NCBI RefSeq assembly: GCF_001705665.1
Contig: NZ_MDHA01000022.1
Coordinates: 1 to 64,000, forward strand
Direction of reading: 5' to 3'
Source of the DNA: Thioclava sp. SK-1
GTDB lineage: Bacteria; Pseudomonadota; Alphaproteobacteria; Rhodobacterales; Rhodobacteraceae
Length of the DNA: 64,000 nt
The first letter of the stretch is position 1; the number at the start of each line of letters is the position of its first letter. The position numbers and the translations under genes are program-made. This document shows positions 35,736 to 44,846 of this stretch, one piece after another. The notes beneath the pieces were generated by a model. That model made no database searches, was not told the DNA's origin, and saw nothing but the letters and a program-made list of their open reading frames with translations.

Positions 35736-36706
35736 TGGAGCCACTCCCGCAGCGCTGCGCGCATTTGGCGGCGGCAGGCAAGATATAAATAGGGTGAAAA
35801 TTGCCGTGCCAGCTCACGGCCCGCATGGCTGTCCGAGGCATAGTGGATCCCCGCCCACTCGCGGTTTTCCGCGACACGCTGCGCGACATAAAACAGCTCT
35901 GACATGCCGGGATTTTCCGGCAGGACACGCGCCATTACCTCGGCCACGCAATACATCTGAAAACTGTGATTGGACGGGTATGATTCATGGGGCGGATTGT
36001 CCAGAAACGGACGCAGGTCCGGCGCGATTTGGTTTGGACGCAGACGGCTGAATTTACGCTTGTAAATATAGCCCACACGTTCGGCCATATCCAAGATCGT
36101 CGCGATCAGCCCGATGGTGGCCGGGAACCCGTCTTCAGAAATTCCAAGGGGCCGCAAGATCTCGGTGATCTGATCCGAGGACACCTGATCTAAAATCTCT
36201 GCCCGACGCATCGGCATATCGTATAATGCGGTCAACTTCGCGCGCAGATCAGCAATTTCATGCAGCGTGAAATCCGGATCTGGCGGGGCAGGGATCCCAA
36301 GGTTTTCCCACGCAAAGGCGCGCGCCCGGTTCAACGGATGCGACAGCAGATGCAATTCACGCATTTCCTCCCACGGGGCGGGTGCCAGTTCAAACTCTGC
36401 CCCGCCAAAGCTGGATTTGGCTTTGGCCTTTGCCTTGGCCTTCGCTTTGGCTTTCGCCTTTGCTTTCGCCTTGGCTAAGATCCGCGCATAGCTGCTGGAA
36501 AGGACCGGGCCGGCAGAGGCGCTGCGCAAAACCACGGCCGATTTCAGCTCTGTCAGGGCTTGGGTCAGGCTATCTGCATCTTGCGCATCCGGGGCGGCCA
36601 AAATATCCGCCGTTTGCTGAGAAATATCTAAATCTTGAAAAAAATCACCATCTTCGCTTAGCCGATGATCCGGCAGTAGGCCCAAATTGGCCATACGGTC
36701 ATACAT
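35732..36706 (-). CDS. PAP2-superfamily phosphatase with an Ala-Lys repeat
   Basis: A 324-residue protein. Residues 1-77 are an unmatched N-terminal region, 78-97 are ten Ala-Lys pairs, and the rest is a PAP2/class A acid phosphatase-type domain. Its active-site motifs are KRKFSRLRP (K-x6-RP), HESYPSNHSFQ (PSNH in place of PSGH) and NREWAGIHYASD (R-x5-H-x3-D with Asn before the Arg). The catalytic Lys, Arg and His residues are all present, unlike in the haloperoxidase-like protein next door. No signal peptide or membrane helix, unlike most secreted acid phosphatases. It overlaps the SARP gene by 8 bases and the protease gene by 4. Substrate unknown. Confidence 0.8.
   Translation of the reverse strand: MYDRMANLGLLPDHRLSEDGDFFQDLDISQQTADILAAPDAQDADSLTQALTELKSAVVLRSASAGPVLSSSYARILAKAKAKAKAKAKAKAKAKAKSSFGGAEFELAPAPWEEMRELHLLSHPLNRARAFAWENLGIPAPPDPDFTLHEIADLRAKLTALYDMPMRRAEILDQVSSDQITEILRPLGISEDGFPATIGLIATILDMAERVGYIYKRKFSRLRPNQIAPDLRPFLDNPPHESYPSNHSFQMYCVAEVMARVLPENPGMSELFYVAQRVAENREWAGIHYASDSHAGRELARQFSPYLYLACRRQMRAALREWLQ
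36416..36475 (-). repeat. Ten-fold Ala-Lys coding repeat
   Basis: Sixty bases encode (Ala-Lys)10 inside the PAP2 gene. Alanine is written GCC, GCG and GCA and lysine AAA and AAG in mixed order. The six-base unit has therefore diverged at the DNA level while the protein repeat is perfect. This suggests the basic stretch is maintained by selection; it could bind nucleic acid, polyphosphate or membranes. Confidence 0.9.
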
Positions 36707-38330
36707 TAAGTCGCTCCATTCCTTGCTGCACGACGGTTAGTGCCCTCTGATTGGGAAACGGCGTATCCGCGTTACGCAGCGTAATCAGCGGTTCATACCC
36801 ACCTTGATCACGCAGCGCGCCATAGGCTTTGCGCCCAATATCATATTCCCCGGCATGGCCCGCCGCGGCGGCCATCGTGCGTAAAGTGGGTTCAAACAGA
36901 TGCCCCTCCCGCAAGGGATGCTGCGCAATGGCGGATTGGCAATTTTCCAGCGCCGGCCCGTAATCGCCGGTCATCAAGTGGCACATGGCAAGGGACGTTG
37001 TGAAAGAATATCGGAAGGGGTTCAGCCGACCCACCTGCACCGCTTGCGCGGCATATTCACGGGCCTGCCCATATTCTCCGGCATAATAATGGTGCATGGC
37101 CAAACTGTCCGCCAGCATCGGAGACTGGCCAGAGCGATGCGCCACCGGGCGCAACAGTTCTGCCGCGCGCGACCGATCCCGTAGGACAAACCCGTAAACA
37201 TGCGCGACAAGTGCCACCGACAGTGTATTATGCGGGTCAAGCTCCAACGCATGGCGCGCCAATGCTTCGGTCCGGTCAAGCAGAGCAGGATCGTTGCGCC
37301 CCTGTTTTTCAACTTTGAACGCCGATAAAAACGCATTCCACGCGTAAATCGCAGAGGCCTCGACCATCTGCGACGCCTGATCCAATAACGCGCCGGCCTG
37401 ATCCAGATCCCCATTGCTTAGGCGAAAGATGTGATCCACGGCGCAAAACACATTGCGAGAGGCCAAATGCTCTTCCGCCCGAAATCCGTCAAAACGAACC
37501 AACCTTTCACAAAGCTGATCAAACAGATCGATGCAGGTCACATGCAGCCAATCTTGTGATAACTGCTCAACGGGCACGCCAAATGTCGTCGCAAGAATGG
37601 TCCGCGAGGACACAACATGGCGCACCACTGGTGAAATCACGACATCGCCGCCCAAACGGCGCACAGACAGCGTTAAAAACACATCAGGCCCGGTCTGTCC
37701 TGCCCCGGGCTGGCTGCGCCCAATGCGAAAATCATAGGGCCGCACCAAAGAGCTGTGGTCCATCAACTCAACCAATCGGTTGATCACCATATCGGCAAGA
37801 ATTCGCGCCTGTGGATCCGCCTCATCCACGTCAATCGGCAGCAAGCCCAGCTCAAACAGCGGAACGTCGGGGGCGGGTGACGCCGCGCAATTTGAGGTGG
37901 GCTGCGCGGGTGCTTTGCCAAGGTGGTTACGGGTTTGTGCCAGCCAACTTTCGAATTCGGGGTCGCAAATATCTATCCCCTCAAGGAATTGCGGCTGGTA
38001 TGGGCCTTGGTGTGGTGCTGTGATATCGCAACGGATCTGATCCATTGACAGACGCACCGGCCCCCCATCGCTGTGCAATGGGCAGGACTGCAGCGCAGCG
38101 AAACAGCTACGCAGCTCTGACAATGCTTTGCGCAAAGAATCGCGGCCCTGGCGTTGGCCACGCGTGCTCCACAGCAGGTCTTGCAAACGTGCCCGATTGA
38201 CAGGATGACCCTGCGCCATTGCCAAAAATGCCAATAATGCCCGCGTCTTAGCCAATCTTGGCGTGACATCCAAACCCGCCGGATCCAAGAGCTGCACTGC
38301 ACCGAACAGACGCAACTTATACAACTGCAA
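36699..38330 (-). CDS. SARP-type transcriptional regulator with TPR domain
   Basis: A 543-residue regulator. Residues 1-100 form an OmpR-like winged helix of the SARP type (LRLFGAVQLLDPAGLDVTP, KTRALLAFLAMAQGHPVNRA, GRDSLRKALSELR). A short BTAD-like segment ending FLEGIDICDPEFESWLAQTR follows. A central alpha/beta part is unassigned, and residues from about 330 are TPR-like helices (LDPHNTLSVALVAHVYGF, AMHHYYAGEYGQAREYAAQA). SARPs activate biosynthetic or specialised clusters by binding heptamer direct repeats. The start is a TTG at 38330 with GGGGGAGGG upstream. It leads the operon with PAP2 and protease genes, and probably drives the facing haloperoxidase-like operon too. Confidence 0.8.
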   Translation of the reverse strand: MQLYKLRLFGAVQLLDPAGLDVTPRLAKTRALLAFLAMAQGHPVNRARLQDLLWSTRGQRQGRDSLRKALSELRSCFAALQSCPLHSDGGPVRLSMDQIRCDITAPHQGPYQPQFLEGIDICDPEFESWLAQTRNHLGKAPAQPTSNCAASPAPDVPLFELGLLPIDVDEADPQARILADMVINRLVELMDHSSLVRPYDFRIGRSQPGAGQTGPDVFLTLSVRRLGGDVVISPVVRHVVSSRTILATTFGVPVEQLSQDWLHVTCIDLFDQLCERLVRFDGFRAEEHLASRNVFCAVDHIFRLSNGDLDQAGALLDQASQMVEASAIYAWNAFLSAFKVEKQGRNDPALLDRTEALARHALELDPHNTLSVALVAHVYGFVLRDRSRAAELLRPVAHRSGQSPMLADSLAMHHYYAGEYGQAREYAAQAVQVGRLNPFRYSFTTSLAMCHLMTGDYGPALENCQSAIAQHPLREGHLFEPTLRTMAAAAGHAGEYDIGRKAYGALRDQGGYEPLITLRNADTPFPNQRALTVVQQGMERLNV

Positions 38331-38393
38331 AGCGCCCTCCCCCTTTTACCCTTGGGAAGACGTTAACACATATACAATTTTCGCAGGAAATTT

Positions 38394-38409
38394 CTTACCC
38401 CTAGGTAAG
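38394..38409. promoter_or_regulatory. Palindrome upstream of the SARP gene
   Basis: CTTACC (38394-38399) and GGTAAG (38404-38409) form a 6-4-6 inverted repeat 64 bases upstream of the SARP start. It sits in an AT-richer stretch with a possible -10 (TATATG on the minus strand). It may be an operator controlling the three-gene operon. Confidence 0.35.
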
Positions 38410-38488
38410 GTATTCCGGCATAGGCATTTGTCACAGCCACTCCTGCCAGCAGTAAAGACGCCAAATTCAGCACATAGCGAATACTGGC

Positions 38489-38522
38489 CCCTTTGGCGCA
38501 GGGAAGATTTTGCGCCAAAGGG
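38489..38522 (-). terminator. Probable terminator of ppc
   Basis: CCCTTTGGCGCA (38489-38500) pairs perfectly with TGCGCCAAAGGG (38511-38522) around a 10-base loop. It lies 14 bases past the ppc stop. The T-tract after it is poor. Confidence 0.7.
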
Positions 38523-38535
38523 AGGATTGTTGTGA

Positions 38536-41124
38536 TCAACCCGTGCTTTGCAAACCAGAGGCAATACCGTTGATCGAAATCTTCAACGCATCTTGCATAG
38601 CCGCATCATCAGGGGATTTGCGCAAACGTGCCAATAGGTCGATCTGACCGAAATGCAGCGGATCCAAATAGGCGCGGCGTGACAGGAAATCTGGATCTGT
38701 GTCCGAGGGCTTTACGCCGACAATCGCCTCTGCCGCCTCCATCGTCATCGCCCATTCACTGCGAATCTGTTTGAAAATCCGATCCCGCAGCGCCGGGTCT
38801 TCGACCAATCCAGCATAGGCCGACGCGATTTCAATATCGGCCTTCGCCAAGACCATAACGACTGAATCCACAAGGTTACGGAAGGTGGACCAGCTGCGAT
38901 ACATTTCCTGCAATTGCGCGACAGAGCCGCCTTTTTCACGAACGGCCGTGCCGAACCCGAACCAGCCCGGCAGCATATGCCGCGTCTGCGCCCATGAGAA
39001 CACCCACGGAATCGCCCGCAAATCTGACAATTTATCTAATGTCGACCGCGACACTGGTCGCGACCCCATATTCAGCGACGCGATATGGTCGATCACGGTT
39101 GCCTCACGGAAATAGGTCAAGAAGCCTTCCGATGTTGTCAGACCGCGATACCGCTGGAAGGCCGCTTCAGACATTGCCTCCATGACGGACACGAAATGCT
39201 GTGCCGGGCGGGCCATTTCACCCGCGGCCTCGGCCTCTGCAAGGCCCTGGCCCAATTCACAAAATCGCATAACGGCCTGTTCCCGCGTCTCATAGCGTTT
39301 TGAAATCACCTCGCCTTGCTCTGTCAAACGGAAACCGCGTGCCAGCTGCCCGCGCGGCTGTGCCAAAATGGCATCGCGGGTGGCCCCACCACCGCGACCG
39401 ACCGAGCCGCCACGGCCATGGAAAAACGCCACACCCAGATCAAGCGCATCGAACAGCTCCGACAGGGCGGCCTCGGCTTTCCAGACCTCCCAACGCGCGG
39501 TAACGATCCCGCCGTCTTTGTTACTATCGGAATAGCCCAGCATGATTTCCGCCCGTGCACCGCCCATCGCAGCCGCGAAGGCTGGAACGGAATAAAGCTC
39601 TTTCATGATTGGGACCGAAATCCGCAAATCATCAATTGTTTCAAACAACGGCACTGGCAAAATCGGCGTTTCGACACCGGGGCCAAAGCATCCATGCAGC
39701 CGCAGCAAGAACCCGATTTCCAAAATATCCGACACGGATTCGGTGTTTGACACGATCGAATAGCGCACCAATTGATGGCCCAAACGCTGCCGCGCCTTGG
39801 CGACCGCATCAAAAATGTCCAACTCTCGTTTGGTTTCATCGGACCAATCATGGCCATCAAGTGACGGCAGATCACCCATCAACAGGTCCGACAGCAAGGA
39901 TTTGCGCGCCTCTTCATCCAAGTCACCATAATCCGCACACAGGCCGGTGGCGGCAAAAATCTCAGCTAGGCTACGCTCATGAATGGCAGAGTTCTGCCGT
40001 AAATCGATGGTGAAAAAGTGAAATCCAACCAGAACAACCGTTGCCCGGATCGTGGCCAAACGCCCCGCAGCAATTGCGCCTGCACCCGCGTCTTCCAATG
40101 CTTTGGTCATTGCTGTCAGGTCGGCGGCAAATTCTGGTGCCCCCGAATAAGCATATTCAGACGCGGCCTCGGTCGCATCAAGGCGCGCGATGATATGGGT
40201 GATTGCCCGTCGGAAAGGTTCACCGGCGCGGTAGGGATCATCATTGCGCGGCGGTTCGGACACAAGCCGTTGCAGATCGGGCGACATCGCCACATAGCGA
40301 TCCGACACCGGCAATTCCAAGAACAGCTCATTCAGCTCCGCGCGATAATAGGAGAACAGCGCGGCTTGCTGCTCTGACACAGCCGTTTCGAATACATCGC
40401 GGGTGACAAACGGGTTGCCATCACGGTCGCCACCGATCCAGGTGCCCAATGTGAACATCGGCTGTGGGGTTGCCACCTCGCCGCCAAAATAGGTCTCGAC
40501 CTCGGTCTGCACATTGATCATTGCCGGCAGGATCGACCGCGCTGCAATGGACACGCCATTATCGATTTCATTTTCTACGCGCAGCTTTTCACGCCGAGAC
40601 AATTCCGTCAGCCAGATTGTCAGAATTTCACGTTTCAAGGCGCGGTGATCCGCGATTTTCCCATCAGCACGCAAAAGGCCTGCAACCCGGCCTTCGATAT
40701 CAATGATCGACTGGCGGCGAATTTCGGTCGGATGTGCAGTCAAAACAATACCAACCGACAGTCCCTCACGGTTCTTGGGATCCAGCAGCGACAATGCTCG
40801 CTCCAGTTGGCGGCGGGCGCCTTCCGGGTCGGCATTGATGACACCTTGTGCAATATTGGCAAGGTGCAAAAACAGCGTAAACGCGCGCAAAACAGTTGAG
40901 ATTTCATCGGCCTTACAATCCGCCAGCAGGTTGCGCAGCTCTGAGCGCAGCTCCTCCAGCCCGGCACGGTAATGCCCGATGGAACGGCGGCGCAATGTCT
41001 CCACCAGCGAGAAGATCTTATCCCCTTCCTGCTCGCGGATGATGTCGCCAAGCATATCTCCCAACTCGGAGATCAGCGCATGTAGGTTTTGGTCGCGGGA
41101 GGGCGAAGGAATGGAAACGTCCAT
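38536..41124 (-). CDS. ppc: Phosphoenolpyruvate carboxylase
   Basis: An 862-residue anaplerotic enzyme that carboxylates PEP to oxaloacetate. Catalytic signatures are VLTAHPTEIRRQSIID (His in TAHPTE), LGTWIGGDRDGNPFVT, GYSDSNKDGGIVTARW and FFHGRGGSVGRGGGATRDA. RLTEQGEVISKRYE and a C-terminal SINGIASGLQSTG, the conserved terminal segment, are also present. Slightly shorter than E. coli Ppc (883) but no domain is missing. Stand-alone gene, with the ROK regulator 196 bases upstream on the same strand. Confidence 0.96.
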   Translation of the reverse strand: MDVSIPSPSRDQNLHALISELGDMLGDIIREQEGDKIFSLVETLRRRSIGHYRAGLEELRSELRNLLADCKADEISTVLRAFTLFLHLANIAQGVINADPEGARRQLERALSLLDPKNREGLSVGIVLTAHPTEIRRQSIIDIEGRVAGLLRADGKIADHRALKREILTIWLTELSRREKLRVENEIDNGVSIAARSILPAMINVQTEVETYFGGEVATPQPMFTLGTWIGGDRDGNPFVTRDVFETAVSEQQAALFSYYRAELNELFLELPVSDRYVAMSPDLQRLVSEPPRNDDPYRAGEPFRRAITHIIARLDATEAASEYAYSGAPEFAADLTAMTKALEDAGAGAIAAGRLATIRATVVLVGFHFFTIDLRQNSAIHERSLAEIFAATGLCADYGDLDEEARKSLLSDLLMGDLPSLDGHDWSDETKRELDIFDAVAKARQRLGHQLVRYSIVSNTESVSDILEIGFLLRLHGCFGPGVETPILPVPLFETIDDLRISVPIMKELYSVPAFAAAMGGARAEIMLGYSDSNKDGGIVTARWEVWKAEAALSELFDALDLGVAFFHGRGGSVGRGGGATRDAILAQPRGQLARGFRLTEQGEVISKRYETREQAVMRFCELGQGLAEAEAAGEMARPAQHFVSVMEAMSEAAFQRYRGLTTSEGFLTYFREATVIDHIASLNMGSRPVSRSTLDKLSDLRAIPWVFSWAQTRHMLPGWFGFGTAVREKGGSVAQLQEMYRSWSTFRNLVDSVVMVLAKADIEIASAYAGLVEDPALRDRIFKQIRSEWAMTMEAAEAIVGVKPSDTDPDFLSRRAYLDPLHFGQIDLLARLRKSPDDAAMQDALKISINGIASGLQSTG

Positions 41125-41320
41125 AATAATGCAAATTCCTGTTCTTGGTTCCCGGATCGCTGGGCCAGGTCGGGCCGGAACATGGTCTTACCTATCCAAA
41201 GCTAGCGACCGCCCAAAGGATTGTCGAGAGAGGGCCCGACATCTACGCCTTAGAAAGATGCAAACGCGCAAAGCTTAGCCATATCACCGTGCAACCATCC
41301 CAGCAGTGCAAGAAGCTTGG

Positions 41321-42493
41321 TCACTCCAGAAAGAACTGCGACAGCACCGGGATAGAGGCCGCGCCAATCACCCGCGCATTGCCACCCACGGTGGCGGCTT
41401 CAACGGCGGGGATTTGCAGGCCGCGTTTATCCAGACGGTCCAATTCAATCTGCGTTTGCGCCACCAGCTGCGCACGCACCGCTGCCGGGAATGCACCATC
41501 GATCAAAATCGTCGAGAAATCAATCACGGCACAAACCGACCGGGCAGCGTGGGCCAGCGCCTTTGCCGCGCGCGCAATCCAACTGTTCAAACTGTCCCCG
41601 AATTGCGACCAATCTTGCGGTTGATGCCACATGGCCTCCCGGTCGACACCAACCTCTCCCAGCGCATTTTCCAGCAGATAAAGCGAGGCTTCATCAATCA
41701 ATTGCCCCATTCCGCCTTTGCTGGACGGCACGCGCAACGACCCGAATGCGCCGGCATTGCCCTGAATACCCCCCACCAAAGAGCCATTCAGCACGATCCC
41801 CCCCCCGACAAAGGAGCCAAGATAGAAATAGGCGTAATCCGTCAGCTCTCGTCCGCGGCCAAAGACATGCTCCGCCCGGCAGGCGGCGGTGCCATCATTT
41901 TCCATGAACACGGGCAAATCCGAGAAATTGGCCACCTCTTTGGCGATATCTATATCGCGCCAGATCGCGAAATCCAACGGCGCACCTAGGACATCGATCC
42001 AGCTCCAGATTTCAGACGGGGCCGCGATGCCAATCCCAGCGATACGTCCGCGCTGATATTCCGTCAAATCCGCGGATAATTCAGCCAAGCCATCGCGTAA
42101 AAAGCCGAAAATATCGTTTGGCATCGGATATTTATAAGTTTTGATCTTCTGGCCCAGAACTTCACCGGTCAGGTTCAAGATCGACAGATCAGATGTGCGC
42201 CGGCCCAGCTTCAACCCAACCGACAGCGCGCCGTTTGGATCCAATGCCATCGGGATCGAGGGCTTCCCCACCCGTCCACGCTGTGGCTCTCCGCGCAGCA
42301 GAAAACCATCGTTTTCAAGCTTGCGCAAAATATTGGACACTGTCTGTGCCGATAATTGTGTTCTTTTCGCAATCTCGGTGCCCGGCAATGCCCCTGCCCG
42401 ACTGATCAGTGTCATGATCAGACGTTCATTATGTTGTCGCACACCGATCTGATTGACGCCGCCGCGAAGGCCTCTGCGCTCTGAACCGTCCAT
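41321..42493 (-). CDS. ROK-family transcriptional regulator of the sugar ABC operon
   Basis: A 390-residue ROK repressor. The N-terminal winged helix is in RQHNERLIMTLISRAGALPGTEIAKRTQLSAQTVSNILRKLENDGFL. The ROK sugar-kinase-like domain has LPVFMENDGTAACRAEHVFG and FYLGSFVGGGIVLNGSLVGGIQGNAGAFG; the usual zinc-binding C-x-C-G-x-x-G-C-x-E cluster is absent. The ATG at 42493 has GGAGGA six bases upstream. Divergent from frcB, as in fructose transport loci of rhizobia (frcR-frcBCA), so it probably senses fructose or a related sugar. Confidence 0.88.
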   Translation of the reverse strand: MDGSERRGLRGGVNQIGVRQHNERLIMTLISRAGALPGTEIAKRTQLSAQTVSNILRKLENDGFLLRGEPQRGRVGKPSIPMALDPNGALSVGLKLGRRTSDLSILNLTGEVLGQKIKTYKYPMPNDIFGFLRDGLAELSADLTEYQRGRIAGIGIAAPSEIWSWIDVLGAPLDFAIWRDIDIAKEVANFSDLPVFMENDGTAACRAEHVFGRGRELTDYAYFYLGSFVGGGIVLNGSLVGGIQGNAGAFGSLRVPSSKGGMGQLIDEASLYLLENALGEVGVDREAMWHQPQDWSQFGDSLNSWIARAAKALAHAARSVCAVIDFSTILIDGAFPAAVRAQLVAQTQIELDRLDKRGLQIPAVEAATVGGNARVIGAASIPVLSQFFLE

Positions 42494-42532
42494 ATCATCT
42501 CCTCCCACAGTCAGTCTGACACCTCCTATTAT

Positions 42533-42637
42533 TAAATCAAGTGGATTTATTTATTGACGTGATGTTTAGAATCGGGTTTCTATACAGCTATTCCGTTGGA
42601 GGACGGATCACAGATGTAAGCGCCGTAACATTACGGC
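42533..42637. promoter_or_regulatory. Two palindromes in the ROK/frcB intergenic region
   Basis: TAAATC-N5-GATTTA (42533-42538/42544-42549) is AT-rich and lies near the divergent promoters. GCCGTAA-CA-TTACGGC (42622-42628/42631-42637) is a perfect 16-base palindrome just upstream of the frcB ribosome-binding site. Either could be the ROK operator; the second could also be an RNA hairpin. No convincing -35/-10 pair was identified. Confidence 0.45.
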
Positions 42638-42659
42638 CATGTTCTTTGGGAGGAACATC

Positions 42660-43670
42660 ATGAAGAAACTTCTCGCTGGTAGCGCGATCGCGCTGGTTTT
42701 GGGTGTCTCGGCTGCTGCGGCAGAAGACATCGGTGCATGCCTGATCACCAAGACTGACACCAACCCGTTTTTCGTCAAGATGAAAGAGGGCGCTTCGGAG
42801 AAAGCCGAAGCTCTTGGTATCTCACTCAATACATATGCGGGCAAGCTGGACGGCGATGTCGAAACGCAAATTGCAGCTGTTGAATCGTGCATTGCAGGCG
42901 GTGCCAAGGGTATTTTGATCACCCCATCTGACAGCCGCGCGCTTGCGCCGGTTGTGGGACAAGCCCGCGACGCTGGCCTTTTGGTTATCGCCCTGGACAC
43001 TCCGTTTGAACCAGTCGACGCAGCCGATGCGACATTCGCCACCGACAACTTCCTTGCGGGCGAGCTGATCGGCCAATGGGCTGCGGCAAAAATGGGCGAT
43101 ACATCCGAAGCAAAGATCGCGCTGCTGGATCTGAACCCATCGGAAATCTCGGTCGATTACCTGCGCAACAACGGCTTCCTTCAGGGCTTTGGCGTTGACA
43201 TCATGGACCCGACAGACATTGGCGACGAAACCGATGAGCGTATCGTCGGTAATGACGTCACCAACGGCAATGAAGAAGGTGGCCGCACCGCGATGGAGAA
43301 CCTGTTGCAAAAGGACTCCGGTGTGAACGTGGTTTACACGATCAACGAACCTGCAGCGGCCGGTGCCTATGAAGCGCTGAAATCCTTTGGTCTGGAAGAT
43401 CAGGCCCTGATCGTCTCGGTCGATGGTGGCTGCCCGGGCGTGCAAAACGTCGCGGATGGCGTGATCGGCGCGACCTCGATGCAATTCCCGCTGCTGATGG
43501 CCTCGATGGGTATCGAAGCGATCAAAACCTATGCCGAAACCGGTGAAAAACCTTCCGCAAGCGAAGGTCTGGATTTCACCAATACCGGCGTTGAACTGGT
43601 TACAGATGAGCCGGTCGAAGGGATCACTTCGATCACTTCGGAAGAAGCGTTGAAAAAGTGCTGGGGCTAA
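42660..43670 (+). CDS. frcB: Sugar ABC transporter substrate-binding protein (FrcB-like)
   Basis: A 336-residue periplasmic protein with a Sec signal peptide ([21 protein letters not shown]) and a ribose/fructose-type binding fold (CUT2 class): [35 protein letters not shown] and [38 protein letters not shown] and [10 protein letters not shown] follow. The sequence and the frcBCA order resemble the fructose/mannose/ribose transporter of Sinorhizobium; the exact sugar is inferred. GGGAGGA precedes the ATG. A stem-loop follows the stop, which may raise its expression over the membrane genes. Confidence 0.88.
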   Translation: MKKLLAGSAIALVLGVSAAAAEDIGACLITKTDTNPFFVKMKEGASEKAEALGISLNTYAGKLDGDVETQIAAVESCIAGGAKGILITPSDSRALAPVVGQARDAGLLVIALDTPFEPVDAADATFATDNFLAGELIGQWAAAKMGDTSEAKIALLDLNPSEISVDYLRNNGFLQGFGVDIMDPTDIGDETDERIVGNDVTNGNEEGGRTAMENLLQKDSGVNVVYTINEPAAAGAYEALKSFGLEDQALIVSVDGGCPGVQNVADGVIGATSMQFPLLMASMGIEAIKTYAETGEKPSASEGLDFTNTGVELVTDEPVEGITSITSEEALKKCWG

Positions 43671-43693
43671 ACCCTAGCTGACCTCCTCACCTC

Positions 43694-43723
43694 AGGGAGG
43701 GCGGATTGCTGCCCTCCCTTTTT
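43694..43723 (+). terminator. Stem-loop between frcB and frcC
   Basis: AGGGAGGGC (43694-43702) pairs with GCCCTCCCT (43711-43719), followed by TTTTT. It lies 24 bases after frcB and 41 before frcC. It probably acts as a partial terminator or mRNA-stabilising hairpin, giving more binding protein than permease. Confidence 0.8.
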
Positions 43724-43760
43724 CATTCCTCACCCCCCTACATCAGCCTGAGAGGGCGCC

Positions 43761-44846
43761 ATGACCGACACCAGCCAGCCTGCAGCCCGCAAGGCCCAGG
43801 AATTTGAGCAGGTGGTCGACAAGGCCGACCGCAATGTCGCGGCTTTTGACCACCGCCAGAAATCCCTTATCCACCGCCTACAGCACACGTTGCATTCCAA
43901 TCCGACCCTTGTTCCGATCATCGTTTTGATCGGTGCGGTGATCGTGTTCGGTCTGATCGCGGGCGGCAAATTCTTCTCTCCGTTCAACCTGACGCTGATC
44001 ATGCAGCAGGTGTCGATCATCGGCATCCTTGCGGCGGCACAATCGCTGATCGTCTTGACCGCCGGGATTGACCTGTCGGTCGCCGCGATCATGGTGCTGA
44101 TGGCCGTGATTGCCGGTAACCTATCTGTGTTCATGGGGGTTCCCCCGGTGATAGCACTGGCGATTTCCTTTGTCGCAGGCACCTGCGCAGGTATGGTCAA
44201 CGGCTTCTTGGTCACCCGCGTGAAACTGCCGCCTTTCATCACCACATTGGGGACATGGTCGATCTTTTACGCGCTGAACCTGTATCTGTCGGGCGCACAA
44301 TCGATCCGTAGTCAAGATATTGACGCGAATGCACCGCTGTTGAAATTCTTCGGTGAGACGATCTCATTGGGCGGTGCGCGCATCACCTATGGCTCGATCT
44401 TGATGATCTTGGTGTTCTTGGTGCTGTGGTTCATGCTGAACAAAACCGCATGGGGCCGCCATGTCTATGCCATCGGTGATGACCGCGAGGCCGCCGAGCT
44501 GGCCGGTATCCGCACCGAGCGTACATTGCTATCGGTCTATGCCTTGGCCGGTTTTGTCTGCACCGTGGCCGCCTGGGCCTCCATCGGGCGCGTTGGCTCG
44601 ATCAGCCCGCAGGCATTCTATGAAGGCAACCTGCAATCCATCACCGCGGTGGTGATCGGCGGTATCTCCCTGTTCGGCGGACGTGGATCAATCCTTGGTG
44701 CATTATTTGGCGCACTGATCGTTGGGGTGTTTCAATCGGGGCTGCGTCTGGCCGGTGTGGATGTGCTGTGGCAGGTCTTTGCTATCGGTTGGCTTATCAT
44801 CATCGCGGTCGCCATCGACCAATGGATCAGAAAGGTTTCGGCATGA
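43761..44846 (+). CDS. frcC: Sugar ABC transporter permease (FrcC-like)
   Basis: A 361-residue membrane protein of the CUT2 (RbsC) permease class with about ten hydrophobic segments. It has a charged 50-residue N-terminal extension (QEFEQVVDKADRNVAAFDHRQ). The conserved LTAGIDLSVAAIMVL, KLPPFITTLGTW and AVVIGGISLFGGRGSILGAL stretches are present. Its TGA overlaps the frcA ATG (ATGA). It forms the channel for FrcB-delivered sugar. Confidence 0.91.
   Translation: MTDTSQPAARKAQEFEQVVDKADRNVAAFDHRQKSLIHRLQHTLHSNPTLVPIIVLIGAVIVFGLIAGGKFFSPFNLTLIMQQVSIIGILAAAQSLIVLTAGIDLSVAAIMVLMAVIAGNLSVFMGVPPVIALAISFVAGTCAGMVNGFLVTRVKLPPFITTLGTWSIFYALNLYLSGAQSIRSQDIDANAPLLKFFGETISLGGARITYGSILMILVFLVLWFMLNKTAWGRHVYAIGDDREAAELAGIRTERTLLSVYALAGFVCTVAAWASIGRVGSISPQAFYEGNLQSITAVVIGGISLFGGRGSILGALFGALIVGVFQSGLRLAGVDVLWQVFAIGWLIIIAVAIDQWIRKVSA

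Noticed and set aside
36267-36491. Plus-strand frame with an Ala/Leu/Phe-rich run opposite the Ala-Lys repeat
   Set aside because: It is the complement of the (Ala-Lys)10 region; the hydrophobic run is a by-product of the repeated codons.
42554-42586. TTGACG ... TATACA as the frcB promoter
   Set aside because: The spacing is 21 bp, too long for a standard sigma-70 promoter.
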